Assembly (NCBI RefSeq): GCF_002980495.1
Contig: NZ_PVBR01000010.1
Location: 115,526-179,525, forward strand
Direction of reading: 5' to 3'
DNA length: 64,000 nucleotides
DNA from: Phyllobacterium phragmitis
Lineage (GTDB): Bacteria; Pseudomonadota; Alphaproteobacteria; Rhizobiales; Rhizobiaceae
Part shown: positions 9,108-17,924 of the stretch, piece after piece
Numbering within the stretch: position 1 is the first letter of the stretch
Layout of the letters: each line of letters starts with the position of its first letter
The notes under the pieces: model-generated
What the model saw: the letters and a program-made list of their open reading frames with translations, nothing else
What the model was told of the DNA's origin: nothing
Database searches by the model: none
Translations under genes and position numbers: made by a program

Positions 9108-10226
9108 ATGACGCGCCATGCGACGAAGTTCGAGGCAGATGTGAACACCCAGGCACTCAACATTCCCGCGCAGTCCACCAAAGACGCGCAGCCCGAGGCG
9201 GCGTCTGGCGACATGATCGTCAAGCTGAGCGATGTGCGGCGCTCCTTCGGCGACACACCGGCGATCGACATGGTCTCGCTCAGCGTGAAGCGTGGCGAAA
9301 TCCTTGGCATCATCGGCCGCAGCGGTGCTGGGAAATCAACGCTGATCCGCTGCCTCAACGGGCTGGAACGTCCTGATTCCGGCTCGATCCAGGTAGAGGG
9401 ACTGGAAATCACTTCGCTCGACGAACGCCGCCTGCAGCCGGTGCGCCGCCGCATCGGCATGATCTTCCAGCATTTCAACCTGCTTTCCGCCAAGACGGTG
9501 GAAGACAATATCGCGCTGCCGCTTAAGATCGAGGGCCAATCGCGCGCTCAACGCAAAAAGCGCGTCGCCGAGCTTCTTGAACTCGTCGGCCTTTCGGACA
9601 AGGCGAAGCACTATCCAGCACAGCTTTCCGGCGGTCAGAAACAGCGTGTCGGCATTGCCCGCGCGCTTGCCGCAAAGCCATCCCTGCTTCTCTCCGATGA
9701 GGCCACTTCGGCGCTCGACCCTGAAACCACACGGTCTATTCTCGCCCTTTTAAAGGATATCAACCGTCAGCTCGGGCTGACGATCCTGCTGATCACCCAT
9801 GAGATGGAGGTCATCCGGCGCGTCGCCGACCGCGTCATCGTGCTCGATCGCGGCCGAATCGTCGAGGAAGGCCCAGTCTGGCAGGTTTTCGCCAATCCGG
9901 CAGCCGAGACGACGAAAAGCCTGTTGCAGGTGCTGACGCCGGAATTGCCGCCGACACTGCGCGAGCGGCTGAACCCGGCATCAGGCGACGATGCCGTGGT
10001 CAAGGTCCAGCTTTCAGGCGAGGCCGCGCGGCGACCTTTCCTCGCCGAATTGATTGGCGCCCGGCTCCTGCATGGCGGTATCGACACCGTGCAGGGCGAG
10101 CCGGTCGGCACATTGTTCCTCGGCATCCCGGCGCATGACAAGGCGGCGTTGGAAAAGGCCGTGCAATATCTCAAGTCCAATGCGGACCATGTGGAGGTGC
10201 TGGGCTATGTCTCAGGCGATGCTTGA
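9108..10226 (+). CDS. metN: Methionine ABC transporter ATP-binding protein
   Basis: 372-aa ATPase, larger than E. coli MetN (343 aa) because of an N-terminal stretch of about 35 residues. Walker A is GRSGAGKST (about 70-78), then signature LSGGQKQRVGIARAL, Walker B LLLSDEATSALDP and switch LLITHE. The last 75 residues form the NIL regulatory domain that binds methionine and inhibits transport. The ATG at 9108 abuts the hairpin and lacks a Shine-Dalgarno. An in-frame GTG at 9141 with GAGG at 9132-9135 is a credible alternative start. It overlaps metI by 20 bases. Confidence 0.93.
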   Translation: MTRHATKFEADVNTQALNIPAQSTKDAQPEAASGDMIVKLSDVRRSFGDTPAIDMVSLSVKRGEILGIIGRSGAGKSTLIRCLNGLERPDSGSIQVEGLEITSLDERRLQPVRRRIGMIFQHFNLLSAKTVEDNIALPLKIEGQSRAQRKKRVAELLELVGLSDKAKHYPAQLSGGQKQRVGIARALAAKPSLLLSDEATSALDPETTRSILALLKDINRQLGLTILLITHEMEVIRRVADRVIVLDRGRIVEEGPVWQVFANPAAETTKSLLQVLTPELPPTLRERLNPASGDDAVVKVQLSGEAARRPFLAELIGARLLHGGIDTVQGEPVGTLFLGIPAHDKAALEKAVQYLKSNADHVEVLGYVSGDA

Positions 10227-10872
10227 TCTTCTCTGGCGCTCCTTCTGGGAAACCATCACCATGACCGGCTTTTCCGGCCTGATCTCGCTTGTCGCGGGAC
10301 TGCCGCTGGCGCTGATCCTCATCCTGACGGATCGCGGAGGTCTGGCCGAGAACCTCTGGATAAACCGCAGCCTTGGCGCCGTCATCAACGGCTTCCGCTC
10401 CGTCCCGTTCATCATCCTGCTCGTCGCCCTCATCCCGGTGACACGCTTCATCGTCGGCACCTCGCTCGGCACATGGGCGTCCATCGTGCCGCTTTCGATC
10501 GCGGCGACGCCCTATTATGCCCGTATCGCCGAAGTCTCGCTGCGCGAGGTCGACCGCGGATTGATCGAGGCCGCCCGCGCTATGGGCGCGACACGCTGGA
10601 CAATCATCCGCGAGGTGCTCGTCCCCGAAGCCATGCCCAGCCTGGTCGCCGGCTTTACCGTAACGCTGGTGACGCTCGTCGGCGCATCCGCTATGGCCGG
10701 CGCCATCGGTGCCGGTGGTCTCGGCGATCTCGCGATCCGCTACGGCTATCAGCGCTTCGAGACGGAAATCATGGTCGCTGTCGTCGCGATCCTGATCGTC
10801 CTCGTCTCAGGCGTTCAGTGGATCGGCGACCGCCTCGTCGAACGGCTGGACCATCGCATCGTCAAGCGGTAA
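10207..10872 (+). CDS. metI: Methionine ABC transporter permease
   Basis: 221-aa inner-membrane permease with five or so transmembrane segments and the binding-protein-dependent transport motif (EVDRGLIEAARAMGATRWTIIREVLVPEAMP). The ATG at 10207 is chosen because GGAGGTG (10193-10199) lies at ideal spacing inside the end of metN. The family's GAIGAGGLGDLAIRYGYQRF follows. It completes a MetQ-N-I importer and converges with the SorC regulator, one base apart. Confidence 0.92.
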   Translation: MSQAMLDLLWRSFWETITMTGFSGLISLVAGLPLALILILTDRGGLAENLWINRSLGAVINGFRSVPFIILLVALIPVTRFIVGTSLGTWASIVPLSIAATPYYARIAEVSLREVDRGLIEAARAMGATRWTIIREVLVPEAMPSLVAGFTVTLVTLVGASAMAGAIGAGGLGDLAIRYGYQRFETEIMVAVVAILIVLVSGVQWIGDRLVERLDHRIVKR

Positions 10873-10873
10873 C

Positions 10874-11908
10874 TCACTCCGCGGCTGAGACCTTTTCCAG
10901 CATGCGGGCCGCACTCTCCTCGTCGGTGATGAAGACCGTCGGGCGGATCAGCTTCATTGCGCCGAGCAGCGCCGCGATCTTTTCCGGCCCGCCTGAGGTC
11001 AATATCCGGGCCGGCGCCTTCTGAAGCGTTCCGACGCCCACCGACATCACGCCGTCCTGGATGGGATGGTCGACCAGCTTTCCCTCGATGTTATAGAAAT
11101 GATAGAGGAGATCGCCGACGGCGCCCTTGGCCGCAAGCGAATCCCGCTGCTCTTCTGTGATATGGCCGACGCGATAGGAAGTCGTAGCGCTTTCAATGCC
11201 GCCGACGCTGAGAAGCACCAGATCGAGGTTTTCGGCCATTTCGAAAACATATTTCAAGCCGCAGCGCTCGATCAGCGCGCGTTTCGTTTCGATGCTGTCG
11301 ACAAGCGCCGGCGCCGGGATCAGATATCCCTCGCCCTGGAATATCTCCGCGAACTGCCAGGCAAACTCCGCGGGATTGAAGCGGCGCGGCTGGCTGATGC
11401 CGCCAAGAAGCGAAATGACCGTGAGATCGTTGAGCGAGCGCGCATTGATGAAGGACAGCGTGTGGAACAACGTACGTCCCCAGCCGACGCCAACCCGCAT
11501 TCCATGGCGTATCACCTCGGAGAGATAGTTTCCCGTCGCAGCAGCGATCGCGCTGATCGGATCGTTTCCGGGCGCTGAGAGCGGCGCGACGATGGCCCGC
11601 TCCAGTCCGAACGCCTTCTCGAGTTTCCGTTCCAGACCGATGAGTTCTGAAAGATTGCTGTCGATCGAGATCTTGACCTCGTTGCGCGCCCGCGCCTCTG
11701 CCAGAAGGCGAACGATCGTCACCCGACCAACGCCCAGAACATCGGCGATATCGTTCTGCGTCATCTGCTCGATGTAATACATCCACGCCGCGCGGGTTCT
11801 CAGCCTGTCGGTCCGACTTTCTCCCGATACGGTACCCGGCGCAATCTCACCAGCCTGGCGACTGCTGCCATGTGCAGCCCTGTTTCTTCCGGTTTGCCGT
11901 TCCGCCAA
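10874..11908 (-). CDS. SorC/DeoR-type sugar-binding transcriptional regulator
   Basis: 344-aa regulator with an N-terminal HTH (QMTQNDIADVLGVGRVTIVRLL, about residues 45-70) and a C-terminal sugar-phosphate-sensing domain of the SorC/CggR family (GVGWGRTLFHTLSFI, TVISLLGGISQ, LLSVGGIE). The TTG at 11908 was chosen because GAGGAGG lies 8-9 bases upstream. Longer readings back to 12265 show no coding character. Its neighbour is the glucitol PTS operon, which it probably controls by sensing a hexitol or hexitol phosphate. Regulation of the adjacent met importer is less likely. Confidence 0.88.
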   Translation of the reverse strand: MAERQTGRNRAAHGSSRQAGEIAPGTVSGESRTDRLRTRAAWMYYIEQMTQNDIADVLGVGRVTIVRLLAEARARNEVKISIDSNLSELIGLERKLEKAFGLERAIVAPLSAPGNDPISAIAAATGNYLSEVIRHGMRVGVGWGRTLFHTLSFINARSLNDLTVISLLGGISQPRRFNPAEFAWQFAEIFQGEGYLIPAPALVDSIETKRALIERCGLKYVFEMAENLDLVLLSVGGIESATTSYRVGHITEEQRDSLAAKGAVGDLLYHFYNIEGKLVDHPIQDGVMSVGVGTLQKAPARILTSGGPEKIAALLGAMKLIRPTVFITDEESAARMLEKVSAAE

Positions 11909-12169
11909 GTGTCGTCCCTCCTCATTCGCCCTGGCGCATCGGCGCGAAAGCCGGAATCGGTTTTCGGAAAGCACGATACGCAGGTTCAATAACTTACAGC
12001 GTCCTTTTCGCGTCATATGACGCACAGCGCTGTAATGCTGATTCATTTCCCGACGACAGACGGAACCTATTGATTTTAGTTCCGTCCCGAAACAAGATTC
12101 TGGCATGATCGTCCTACACGCAACACGCGCAAATGGTCTAGGTCGAAAAACTGGAGATAAACGGTTAGG

Positions 12170-12976
12170 ATGCTCAACCATTTGAACGATGATATCGCTG
12201 TCAATCTGAAGGACCGCTTGCGCGATGTCCGCCATGCCATCCGCCAGGTCGGCTCCATCAGGCATGATCGCCTGCTGACGAACTTGCGTCCGAGAACCCC
12301 GGCTGAACTGCCTGAAATGCTCTTGGGAACAGCCGCGACTTTCGTCGATACGGTGCTAACGGTTGCAGAAACCATCTCTATTTCTCTGATTTCCGATGAT
12401 CCGAAGGCGCATGGCCGCGCCAACGGGATCGGCAGCCTCAAGCTCTATTTCTCCCATCCCGATGGCAGGCGCCTGTTCCACCGCGACATGTATTACCTCA
12501 CCAAGGAGGTGCTACGCCGCTGTGGCAGAAACGACGCTTTCATACATGAAGCTGCATTTGCCGATGTTTATCTGCGCCTGACGCGTGATCACAAAAATGT
12601 GTTCGCCCGCGCTCTCGTCCCGGATGCCTCCGCCTCTGATATCGCCAGGGCCTGCGCCGCGCTTGCCATCGAATCGGTGCGCCGTCACCCGGTCAGGATC
12701 ATCGAGACTGCCTCTCCCCTGCCAGCCAGCGCGGCCCTGCAACCCAACGTGGAAATAACAATCTTTTCCACGATCGGTCTTGCATGCGCTCTCGCCACGA
12801 CGCAGCCGCAAGATGCGCTGTCCGCTACCGCCCTGGATGACGTGCCGGACCTGCTTGAGAGCGCCTTCCTCGCGGTTTCGGCGCGGGAAGAGCGGTTTGC
12901 CGCAGCCTTTGCGTCAGAACACCCGTGCAGCGCATTGGCAAAAGCCTTTTCACACCTGATCGCTTATTTGCCCTGA
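12170..12976 (+). CDS. Conserved hypothetical protein inside the glucitol PTS block
   Basis: 268-aa protein that I do not recognise. It has no signal peptide and one modestly hydrophobic stretch near the C-terminus (TIFSTIGLACALATT). The first 150 residues are predicted mostly alpha-helical with many Arg and His. It lies divergent from the SorC regulator (261-base gap) and convergent with the HPr-Enzyme I gene (14-base gap). Codon use resembles its neighbours. The start is uncertain because only TTAGG directly abuts the ATG. Its location suggests a link to sugar transport or metabolism, but no function can be named. Confidence 0.6.
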   Translation: MLNHLNDDIAVNLKDRLRDVRHAIRQVGSIRHDRLLTNLRPRTPAELPEMLLGTAATFVDTVLTVAETISISLISDDPKAHGRANGIGSLKLYFSHPDGRRLFHRDMYYLTKEVLRRCGRNDAFIHEAAFADVYLRLTRDHKNVFARALVPDASASDIARACAALAIESVRRHPVRIIETASPLPASAALQPNVEITIFSTIGLACALATTQPQDALSATALDDVPDLLESAFLAVSAREERFAAAFASEHPCSALAKAFSHLIAYLP

Positions 12977-12990
12977 CATCGCTCCTCCGG

Positions 12991-14958
12991 TCAGGCGCTG
13001 GCCAGTTCCGCTATGCATTTCTTTGCACGCTGGATGGATGCGGGGCTCATGCTGAGTTCCGTCAGTCCCATGCGGATGAACTCCGGGATGAGGTCCGGGC
13101 GGCCCGCCGCCTCGCCGCACATGCCGACCATGATGCCCGCCTCGACACCAGCCTTCGCCGTCATCTCAATCGCCGCCATGACGGCGGGATTGGCGACATC
13201 GTTCAATGAGGCGACCGTCGGATTGAGCCTGTCCGCCGCCATCACATACTGCGTCAGATCGTTGGTGCCGATGGAGAAGAACGCGACTTCTTTGGCCAGC
13301 ATCGGCGCGATCAACACCGCCGCCGGCGTCTCGATCATCACGCCGAGATCGAACGAACGATAATCCCGTCCCTCGGCCTTCAACTCGGCTTCGCATTCCT
13401 TAATCAGCGCCCGCGTCCGCACCACTTCCGAGAGTTCCGAGACCATCGGCAGCATCACCTTCAGCCTGCCGTGAATGGCGGTACGCAACAGGGCGCGCAA
13501 TTGCGGCTTGAAGATATCCGGCCTGTCGAGGCACATGCGGATGCCCCGCCAGCCCAAGAAGGGGTTCTCCTCATCCGGAAAATCCACACCGGCGACGGGT
13601 TTGTCGCCGCCGACATCGAGCGTGCGCACGATGACCGGATGCGGCGCGAATGCCTTCGCCAAGGTCGAATAGATTTCCGTCTGCATATCCTCGGAAGGCA
13701 GATGCATGTGACGCATGAACAGAAGCTCGGTACGAAACAGCCCTATACCCATCGCACCGGCGTCCTGCGCCGCCTCGATCTCTTCAAGCGACCCTATATT
13801 GGCTGCCACTTCGATGACAACGCCGTCGGAGCGCTTCGGCACGACATCGCGGAACACCTTCAAGGCAATGCTCTCTTCAGAGGCCTGCCGGATACGCGCT
13901 TCGAAGCGGGCCTTCGTCTCGCCATCGGGATCGGCGAATATCTCCCCCGTGCCGCCATCGAGCGCGACATGCCCTGCCATGCGCAACTGCTCGACCTGAT
14001 AGCCAAGCCCCAGCACCGCTGGAATACCATGCGCACGCGCGATGATCGCCACATGCGAGGTCGCCCCACCATGGCCACAGATCACGCCCTTGATGCGCTT
14101 CAACGGCGCACGCGCCAGATCCCACGCGCCTATATCCTCGGCAATCAGGATCGCGCCTTCAGGAATACCCTCGAGCGAGCCTTCCTCGCGCCCGAGCAGC
14201 GCCAGGCACAATTGACGGCCGACGGCATGCACATCGTCGGCGCGGGCGTTGAGATAGGGATCGTCCATCTCGCCGAACTCAGTGGCGAGCTTGGAAGCCG
14301 CGCCGAACACGGCGGTCACCGCATCCATACCGCCGCGGATGAGCGCGATGGCCTCGTCGGCAAGCGTATCATCGGCCGCGATATCCTTCAGCGCCGCGAT
14401 GATGCCTCTGTCGCTTTCAGCCAGATTGCCGGCGGCGAGCGAGGCATCCATCCGCTTTTGAACAATCGTCACCGCATTGCGGAACCGCGCCACCTCCGCG
14501 TCGATTTCATCCGGCGCGAGCTTTCGGCTTTCGGGCTTTATCTCATCCGGGAAATAGGGATAGGCAAGCCCGAGCGATACGCCCTCGCTGGCGCCGACAC
14601 CTTTCAGCCTGCCTTCGACAGCCAACGGCACGGCGACAGCATCGATCTCGTCCTCAACTGCCGCAGGCTTGTCTCCGCCTGTCTGCTCATCTTCATCAAC
14701 ACCGGATTTCGGGTTCTCCAGATAGCCGATCAACGCTTCGACGGCCTCGATTGCATCGGCCCCCTCCGCCCGGACAATCACCTCGTCATTTTCCTTCACG
14801 CCGAGCAGCATCAGCTTGACCGAACTCTTGGCGCTGACCGACTTCTCCCCCTTCACCAGATCGATATTCGATTCGAAGCTCTTGGCGAGCTTGACGAACC
14901 GGGTGGCGGGACGTGCATGAAGGCCCTCATGCACTCTGACGATGGTCGAGCGTTCCAT
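12991..14958 (-). CDS. Fused HPr-Enzyme I phosphotransferase (PEP-protein phosphotransferase)
   Basis: 655-aa two-domain PTS protein. Residues 1-85 are HPr with the phospho-acceptor His14 in EGLHARPATRF and a Ser45 in VSAKSSVKLM, where regulatory HPr kinase would act. After an acidic linker (about 84-110) comes a full Enzyme I with phospho-His302 in CGHGGATSHVAIIARAHGIP, the PEP-binding signature FFSIGTNDLTQYVMAADR, and the catalytic Cys in MVGMCGEAAGRP near residue 620. It would move phosphate from PEP to EIIA. It is the last gene of the srl-type operon, 45 bases after srlB. There is no GAF or EIIA domain, so it is neither PtsP nor a classic multiphosphoryl transfer protein. Confidence 0.93.
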   Translation of the reverse strand: MERSTIVRVHEGLHARPATRFVKLAKSFESNIDLVKGEKSVSAKSSVKLMLLGVKENDEVIVRAEGADAIEAVEALIGYLENPKSGVDEDEQTGGDKPAAVEDEIDAVAVPLAVEGRLKGVGASEGVSLGLAYPYFPDEIKPESRKLAPDEIDAEVARFRNAVTIVQKRMDASLAAGNLAESDRGIIAALKDIAADDTLADEAIALIRGGMDAVTAVFGAASKLATEFGEMDDPYLNARADDVHAVGRQLCLALLGREEGSLEGIPEGAILIAEDIGAWDLARAPLKRIKGVICGHGGATSHVAIIARAHGIPAVLGLGYQVEQLRMAGHVALDGGTGEIFADPDGETKARFEARIRQASEESIALKVFRDVVPKRSDGVVIEVAANIGSLEEIEAAQDAGAMGIGLFRTELLFMRHMHLPSEDMQTEIYSTLAKAFAPHPVIVRTLDVGGDKPVAGVDFPDEENPFLGWRGIRMCLDRPDIFKPQLRALLRTAIHGRLKVMLPMVSELSEVVRTRALIKECEAELKAEGRDYRSFDLGVMIETPAAVLIAPMLAKEVAFFSIGTNDLTQYVMAADRLNPTVASLNDVANPAVMAAIEMTAKAGVEAGIMVGMCGEAAGRPDLIPEFIRMGLTELSMSPASIQRAKKCIAELASA

Positions 14959-15003
14959 GATCGTCTTTCCAGATAGCCTCTACATCTCTATGGAAGCTGA
15001 AAT

Positions 15004-15384
15004 TCAATTGCCGATAGTGATGATCGCATCCGTCTTCAGCGCTGTCACCAGCACCTCCGGATCGATCATGGAAGCCGCGATCTCGCCGGGACGCTCGGCT
15101 TGGGCAGCGCCGTTGAAATTGATCACCACATGGCCGATATCGTGCACTTTCTGCCATGCATAGTCGCCGATAGCGGTGATTTCGGCTGAAAGATCGCCGA
15201 TCCTGATCGGTGTCCCGACAGAGGGAACGATATCACTCGGACCATCTTCGACGACATGCAGGATCGAAACCTCGGCCAGCTCCGGCGGCGCGCCGTCGGC
15301 GAACAATATGACCACGCCTCCTTCCGCCAGATCCGCCACCTCAGGACCGATTGCGGTGATCCGCGTTTTCAGGAGAACCGACAT
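15004..15384 (-). CDS. srlB: PTS glucitol/sorbitol-specific EIIA
   Basis: 126-aa cytoplasmic EIIA-Gut, the usual length (E. coli SrlB 123 aa). The phosphate-carrying His is His43 in VSILHVVEDG. Other family features are TRITAIGPEVADL at the start and HVVINFNGAAQAERPGEI near the end. It accepts phosphate from HPr and passes it to the EIIB domain of SrlE. It lies between srlE and the HPr-Enzyme I fusion on the same strand. Confidence 0.93.
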   Translation of the reverse strand: MSVLLKTRITAIGPEVADLAEGGVVILFADGAPPELAEVSILHVVEDGPSDIVPSVGTPIRIGDLSAEITAIGDYAWQKVHDIGHVVINFNGAAQAERPGEIAASMIDPEVLVTALKTDAIITIGN

Positions 15385-15450
15385 GATGGCGTACCTTTCT
15401 TTATGGAACGCGGAGACACCGCTTAAGCGGCGCCCCCGTTGTTGATTTTC

Positions 15451-16464
15451 TCAGAATACCACGAGGCTGACGGCCCAGGCGATCAGCACCGAAACCGGAC
15501 CCATGATCTGGCGGCTGAACAGAACGGCAGGAACGCCGATCTCGATGGTCTTGGGCTTGGCTTCACCCAGCGCCAGACCGACCGGGATGAAATCGCAGCC
15601 GACCTGCGTGTTGTAGGCGAAGAGCGCTGGCAGCGCCATCGCAGGCGAAATCGTGCCATTGGCGATCTGCGGGCCGATGATGGCGACGCCGATCACCTGT
15701 GCGATCACCGCGCCCGGCCCGAGAATCGGCGACAGGAACGGCAGGCCGCAGATGGCCGAGATGATCAATAGGCCGACGATATTGTTGGCGAGTGGTCCCA
15801 TGGGCTGCGCCAGGATATCGCCGATGCCCGTATAGAGGATCAGGCCGATCAGCATGGTGACGAACGCCATGAACGGCAGAACGTTGCGGATGACCTGATC
15901 GATGGTGCGGCGGCCGGCATTGAAGAAAATACCGACGACGCGGCCCATCACGCGGCCGATGGTACTGATGAAGCCGATCATGCCGCCTTCGCCGTTGGAG
16001 GCTTGCGCCGCGGCAGCGCTCGACGCGGATGCTGTCGACGTCGTATCCGCTGCGGTGGCGGTGCCCGCGATCGTTGCCGCTTCCGAGCCATCCGCAGGAA
16101 CGATGTTCTCCGGCTTGACGCCCGAGACATAGATGTCTTCGGTGATGAATTGCGCCAGCGGCCCTGCCTGGCCGACAGGCGTCAGGTTCACGGTCGGAAT
16201 GCGTTTGCGCGGATAGACGCCGCAACGCGCCGTGCCGCCGCAATCGACGACGACGACAGCCATTTCGCCTTCAACCGGCGGAGCCCTGAAGCCGTCCACG
16301 GCTTCTCCGCCCGTCAGTTCCGCAATGCGATGCGCCACCGGATGAATGCCACCTCCGGTAACCGAAACGATCTTGTTGCGCTGTGCCGTCAGCTCGATGA
16401 CGAGTGGCCCGCCCCAACCGCCGGAGCCCCTGGAAATCTTTACGGCTTTATATGATTTGACCAT
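15451..16464 (-). CDS. srlE: PTS glucitol/sorbitol-specific EIIB plus EIIC2 subunit
   Basis: 337-aa membrane protein (E. coli SrlE 319 aa). The N-terminal EIIB-Gut domain carries the phosphocysteine Cys81 in GGTARCGVYPRKRIPTVNLT. A low-complexity Ala/Thr/Ser linker (about 145-175, ATIAGTATAADTTSTASASS) leads to the membrane half with about five segments and the conserved NTQVGCDFIPVGLALGEAKP near the end. The start at 16464 follows GGGAGGA. It transfers phosphate to the hexitol during uptake, together with SrlA. Confidence 0.92.
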   Translation of the reverse strand: MVKSYKAVKISRGSGGWGGPLVIELTAQRNKIVSVTGGGIHPVAHRIAELTGGEAVDGFRAPPVEGEMAVVVVDCGGTARCGVYPRKRIPTVNLTPVGQAGPLAQFITEDIYVSGVKPENIVPADGSEAATIAGTATAADTTSTASASSAAAAQASNGEGGMIGFISTIGRVMGRVVGIFFNAGRRTIDQVIRNVLPFMAFVTMLIGLILYTGIGDILAQPMGPLANNIVGLLIISAICGLPFLSPILGPGAVIAQVIGVAIIGPQIANGTISPAMALPALFAYNTQVGCDFIPVGLALGEAKPKTIEIGVPAVLFSRQIMGPVSVLIAWAVSLVVF

Positions 16465-16538
16465 TTTTCTGTCCTCCCTACGCATGATCCCGAAAAGTTG
16501 CAGACTTCCAGGTAAGATCATGCGGCTAATACAAGGCC

Positions 16539-17312
16539 TCAAAGCTCGATGCCCTGACGGCGCGCCATGATTGCGGTGATGCGCTCCGTCAGCATGCCCT
16601 TGAGCAGGATGACGACGAGACCGACGAGCGCGTACCAGATCGCCACCTGGATATGATAGCCACTGGCGACAGCGCCCTTCTTCTCCAGTTCGAGCAGGGC
16701 AACCAGAATGCCGCCCCAGACGAAATATTCGCCCGGATTGACATGCGGGAACAGGCCGAGCGGCGGGTGGACATAGGAGACGGCCGCATCATAGAAGGCC
16801 GGCTTGTGCTTCTCCTCCAGGAAAGAACCGAAGGTATAGGCCATCGGATTGGTCAGGAAGAACACCGCCAGGACCGGCAGGACGGTATAGCGCGTCAGCG
16901 CAATGCGCCCCGCCCCGCGCGCGATGCCGTGAACCCGCTGTTCGCCGACGAGTTCCGTCAGCGCGTAGAACGCGGTCATCAGCACCACCAGCGTCGGAAT
17001 GATGCCGATCACGAAGCCGGCGAACACCTCGCCGCCCTTCTGGAAGATGCCGATGAAATATTTGCCGATATTGGCAAGCCAGCCGAGTTGCTCCTCCTGT
17101 TGGACATTCTGCAGTCTCTCGCGAAACTGGTCGACCGTCAGATTGTCACCGCCCGCCTGGGCAAGAATGACGAGATCGCTGCCTGCCTGCTGGCTGGCAT
17201 TGAGGGCGGCATGTTTCCCGTGCAAAGCTGCATCGGAGACCAGGGCACCTGCCGACGACAGGTGCTGCATGGTCACGTCGGCGTGTTGCGCCAACATTGC
17301 GATTATGGACAT
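16539..17312 (-). CDS. srlA: PTS glucitol/sorbitol-specific EIIC1 subunit
   Basis: 257-aa membrane component. From about residue 82 (IGKYFIGIFQKGGEVFAGFVIGIIPTLVVLM) it follows E. coli SrlA (187 aa) closely, with FLTNPMAYTFGSFLEEKHKPAFYDAA and GLFPHVNPGEYFVWGGI. The first 75 or so residues are an extra, largely soluble N-terminal stretch (SSAGALVSDAALHGKHAALN and onward) not in the enterobacterial protein. The ATG has an excellent ribosome site GAGGAGG, so the extension is probably translated. Confidence 0.92.
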   Translation of the reverse strand: MSIIAMLAQHADVTMQHLSSAGALVSDAALHGKHAALNASQQAGSDLVILAQAGGDNLTVDQFRERLQNVQQEEQLGWLANIGKYFIGIFQKGGEVFAGFVIGIIPTLVVLMTAFYALTELVGEQRVHGIARGAGRIALTRYTVLPVLAVFFLTNPMAYTFGSFLEEKHKPAFYDAAVSYVHPPLGLFPHVNPGEYFVWGGILVALLELEKKGAVASGYHIQVAIWYALVGLVVILLKGMLTERITAIMARRQGIEL

Positions 17313-17363
17313 TGTGCTCCTCCTCGAGCCATCGGCGAAGCTCCCCGCTTCCCGGCGTTTATC

Positions 17364-17490
17364 TAGAGCGGTTCCTGCTCGATGGAATCGGGGAACCGCT
17401 CTATTCCTTTGTTTTACGCAAGTCCGCAGGAAAAACAGGTCCTGTTTTTTCCGGGAAAACCGGTTCGCACTTTTCCTGGACTTGCTTTAA
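17364..17490. repeat. Rhizobial-type interspersed palindromic repeat overlapping the gutM stop
   Basis: A 12-base inverted pair TAGAGCGGTTCC (17364-17375) and its complement ending at 17402 is followed by the sequence family CGCAAGTCC, AAACCGGTTCGCAC and TTTTCCTGGACTTGC, familiar from many rhizobial intergenic regions. It fills the gutM-srlA gap and its outer edge supplies the gutM stop codon (17487-17489). A shortened related copy lies at 18862-18906 and a diverged one at 37246-37345. Confidence 0.75.
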
Positions 17491-17924
17491 GCGCCTACTG
17501 TTTTCAGGCCGGCAAGGCCCGGCTTTTCCTTAGGCTCGGACCGCATCCGGTCGATCTGTTCGATCGCCTTCTTGATGGCCTCCGCCACGCCCGGTTTCGC
17601 CTCTCCCAGCGCTTTGGGATCAGCCCGGAGAGCATCGAGGGTCATGCCCTCGAATTCCTCGCGCCTCCTGAATTTTGCAAATACCGATCGTCCGCTCATT
17701 TCCAGAAGCCGTCGCACCACGAGATCGGGTGTCACGACGATCAGCACGATCACGCCCTTGCCGAAACGCCCCCGGCAATTTCCCGCACCGACAAAGCCAT
17801 CGGCATATTTCGATGTGACCCCCTTGAGGACATCCGAATAGTGCCGCATCTGAAACCAGACACCGAGCGATTGCAATGCCCAGACGACCGCCAGAGCCAG
17901 CAAACCCCATTGCCATATTGCCAT
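17487..17924 (-). CDS. GutM-like glucitol operon activator protein
   Basis: 145-aa protein beginning with one transmembrane segment (WQWGLLALAVVWALQSLGVWFQ), then the GutM-family core YSDVLKGVTSKYADGFVGAGNCRGRFGKGVIVLIV, followed by a basic helix and a Lys/Pro-rich tail. GutM activates glucitol operons in enterobacteria, and homologues regularly sit beside srlAEB. It is the first gene of the minus-strand PTS operon and has a strong ribosome site (GGGAGGG). A role as a membrane-tethered regulator or PTS accessory is inferred from this context. Confidence 0.85.
   Translation of the reverse strand: MAIWQWGLLALAVVWALQSLGVWFQMRHYSDVLKGVTSKYADGFVGAGNCRGRFGKGVIVLIVVTPDLVVRRLLEMSGRSVFAKFRRREEFEGMTLDALRADPKALGEAKPGVAEAIKKAIEQIDRMRSEPKEKPGLAGLKTVGA

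Noticed and set aside
13471..14976. A 501-codon open frame opposite the HPr-Enzyme I gene
   Set aside because: The minus strand encodes a full PTS protein with all active sites; the plus-strand frame has no ribosome site or family resemblance.
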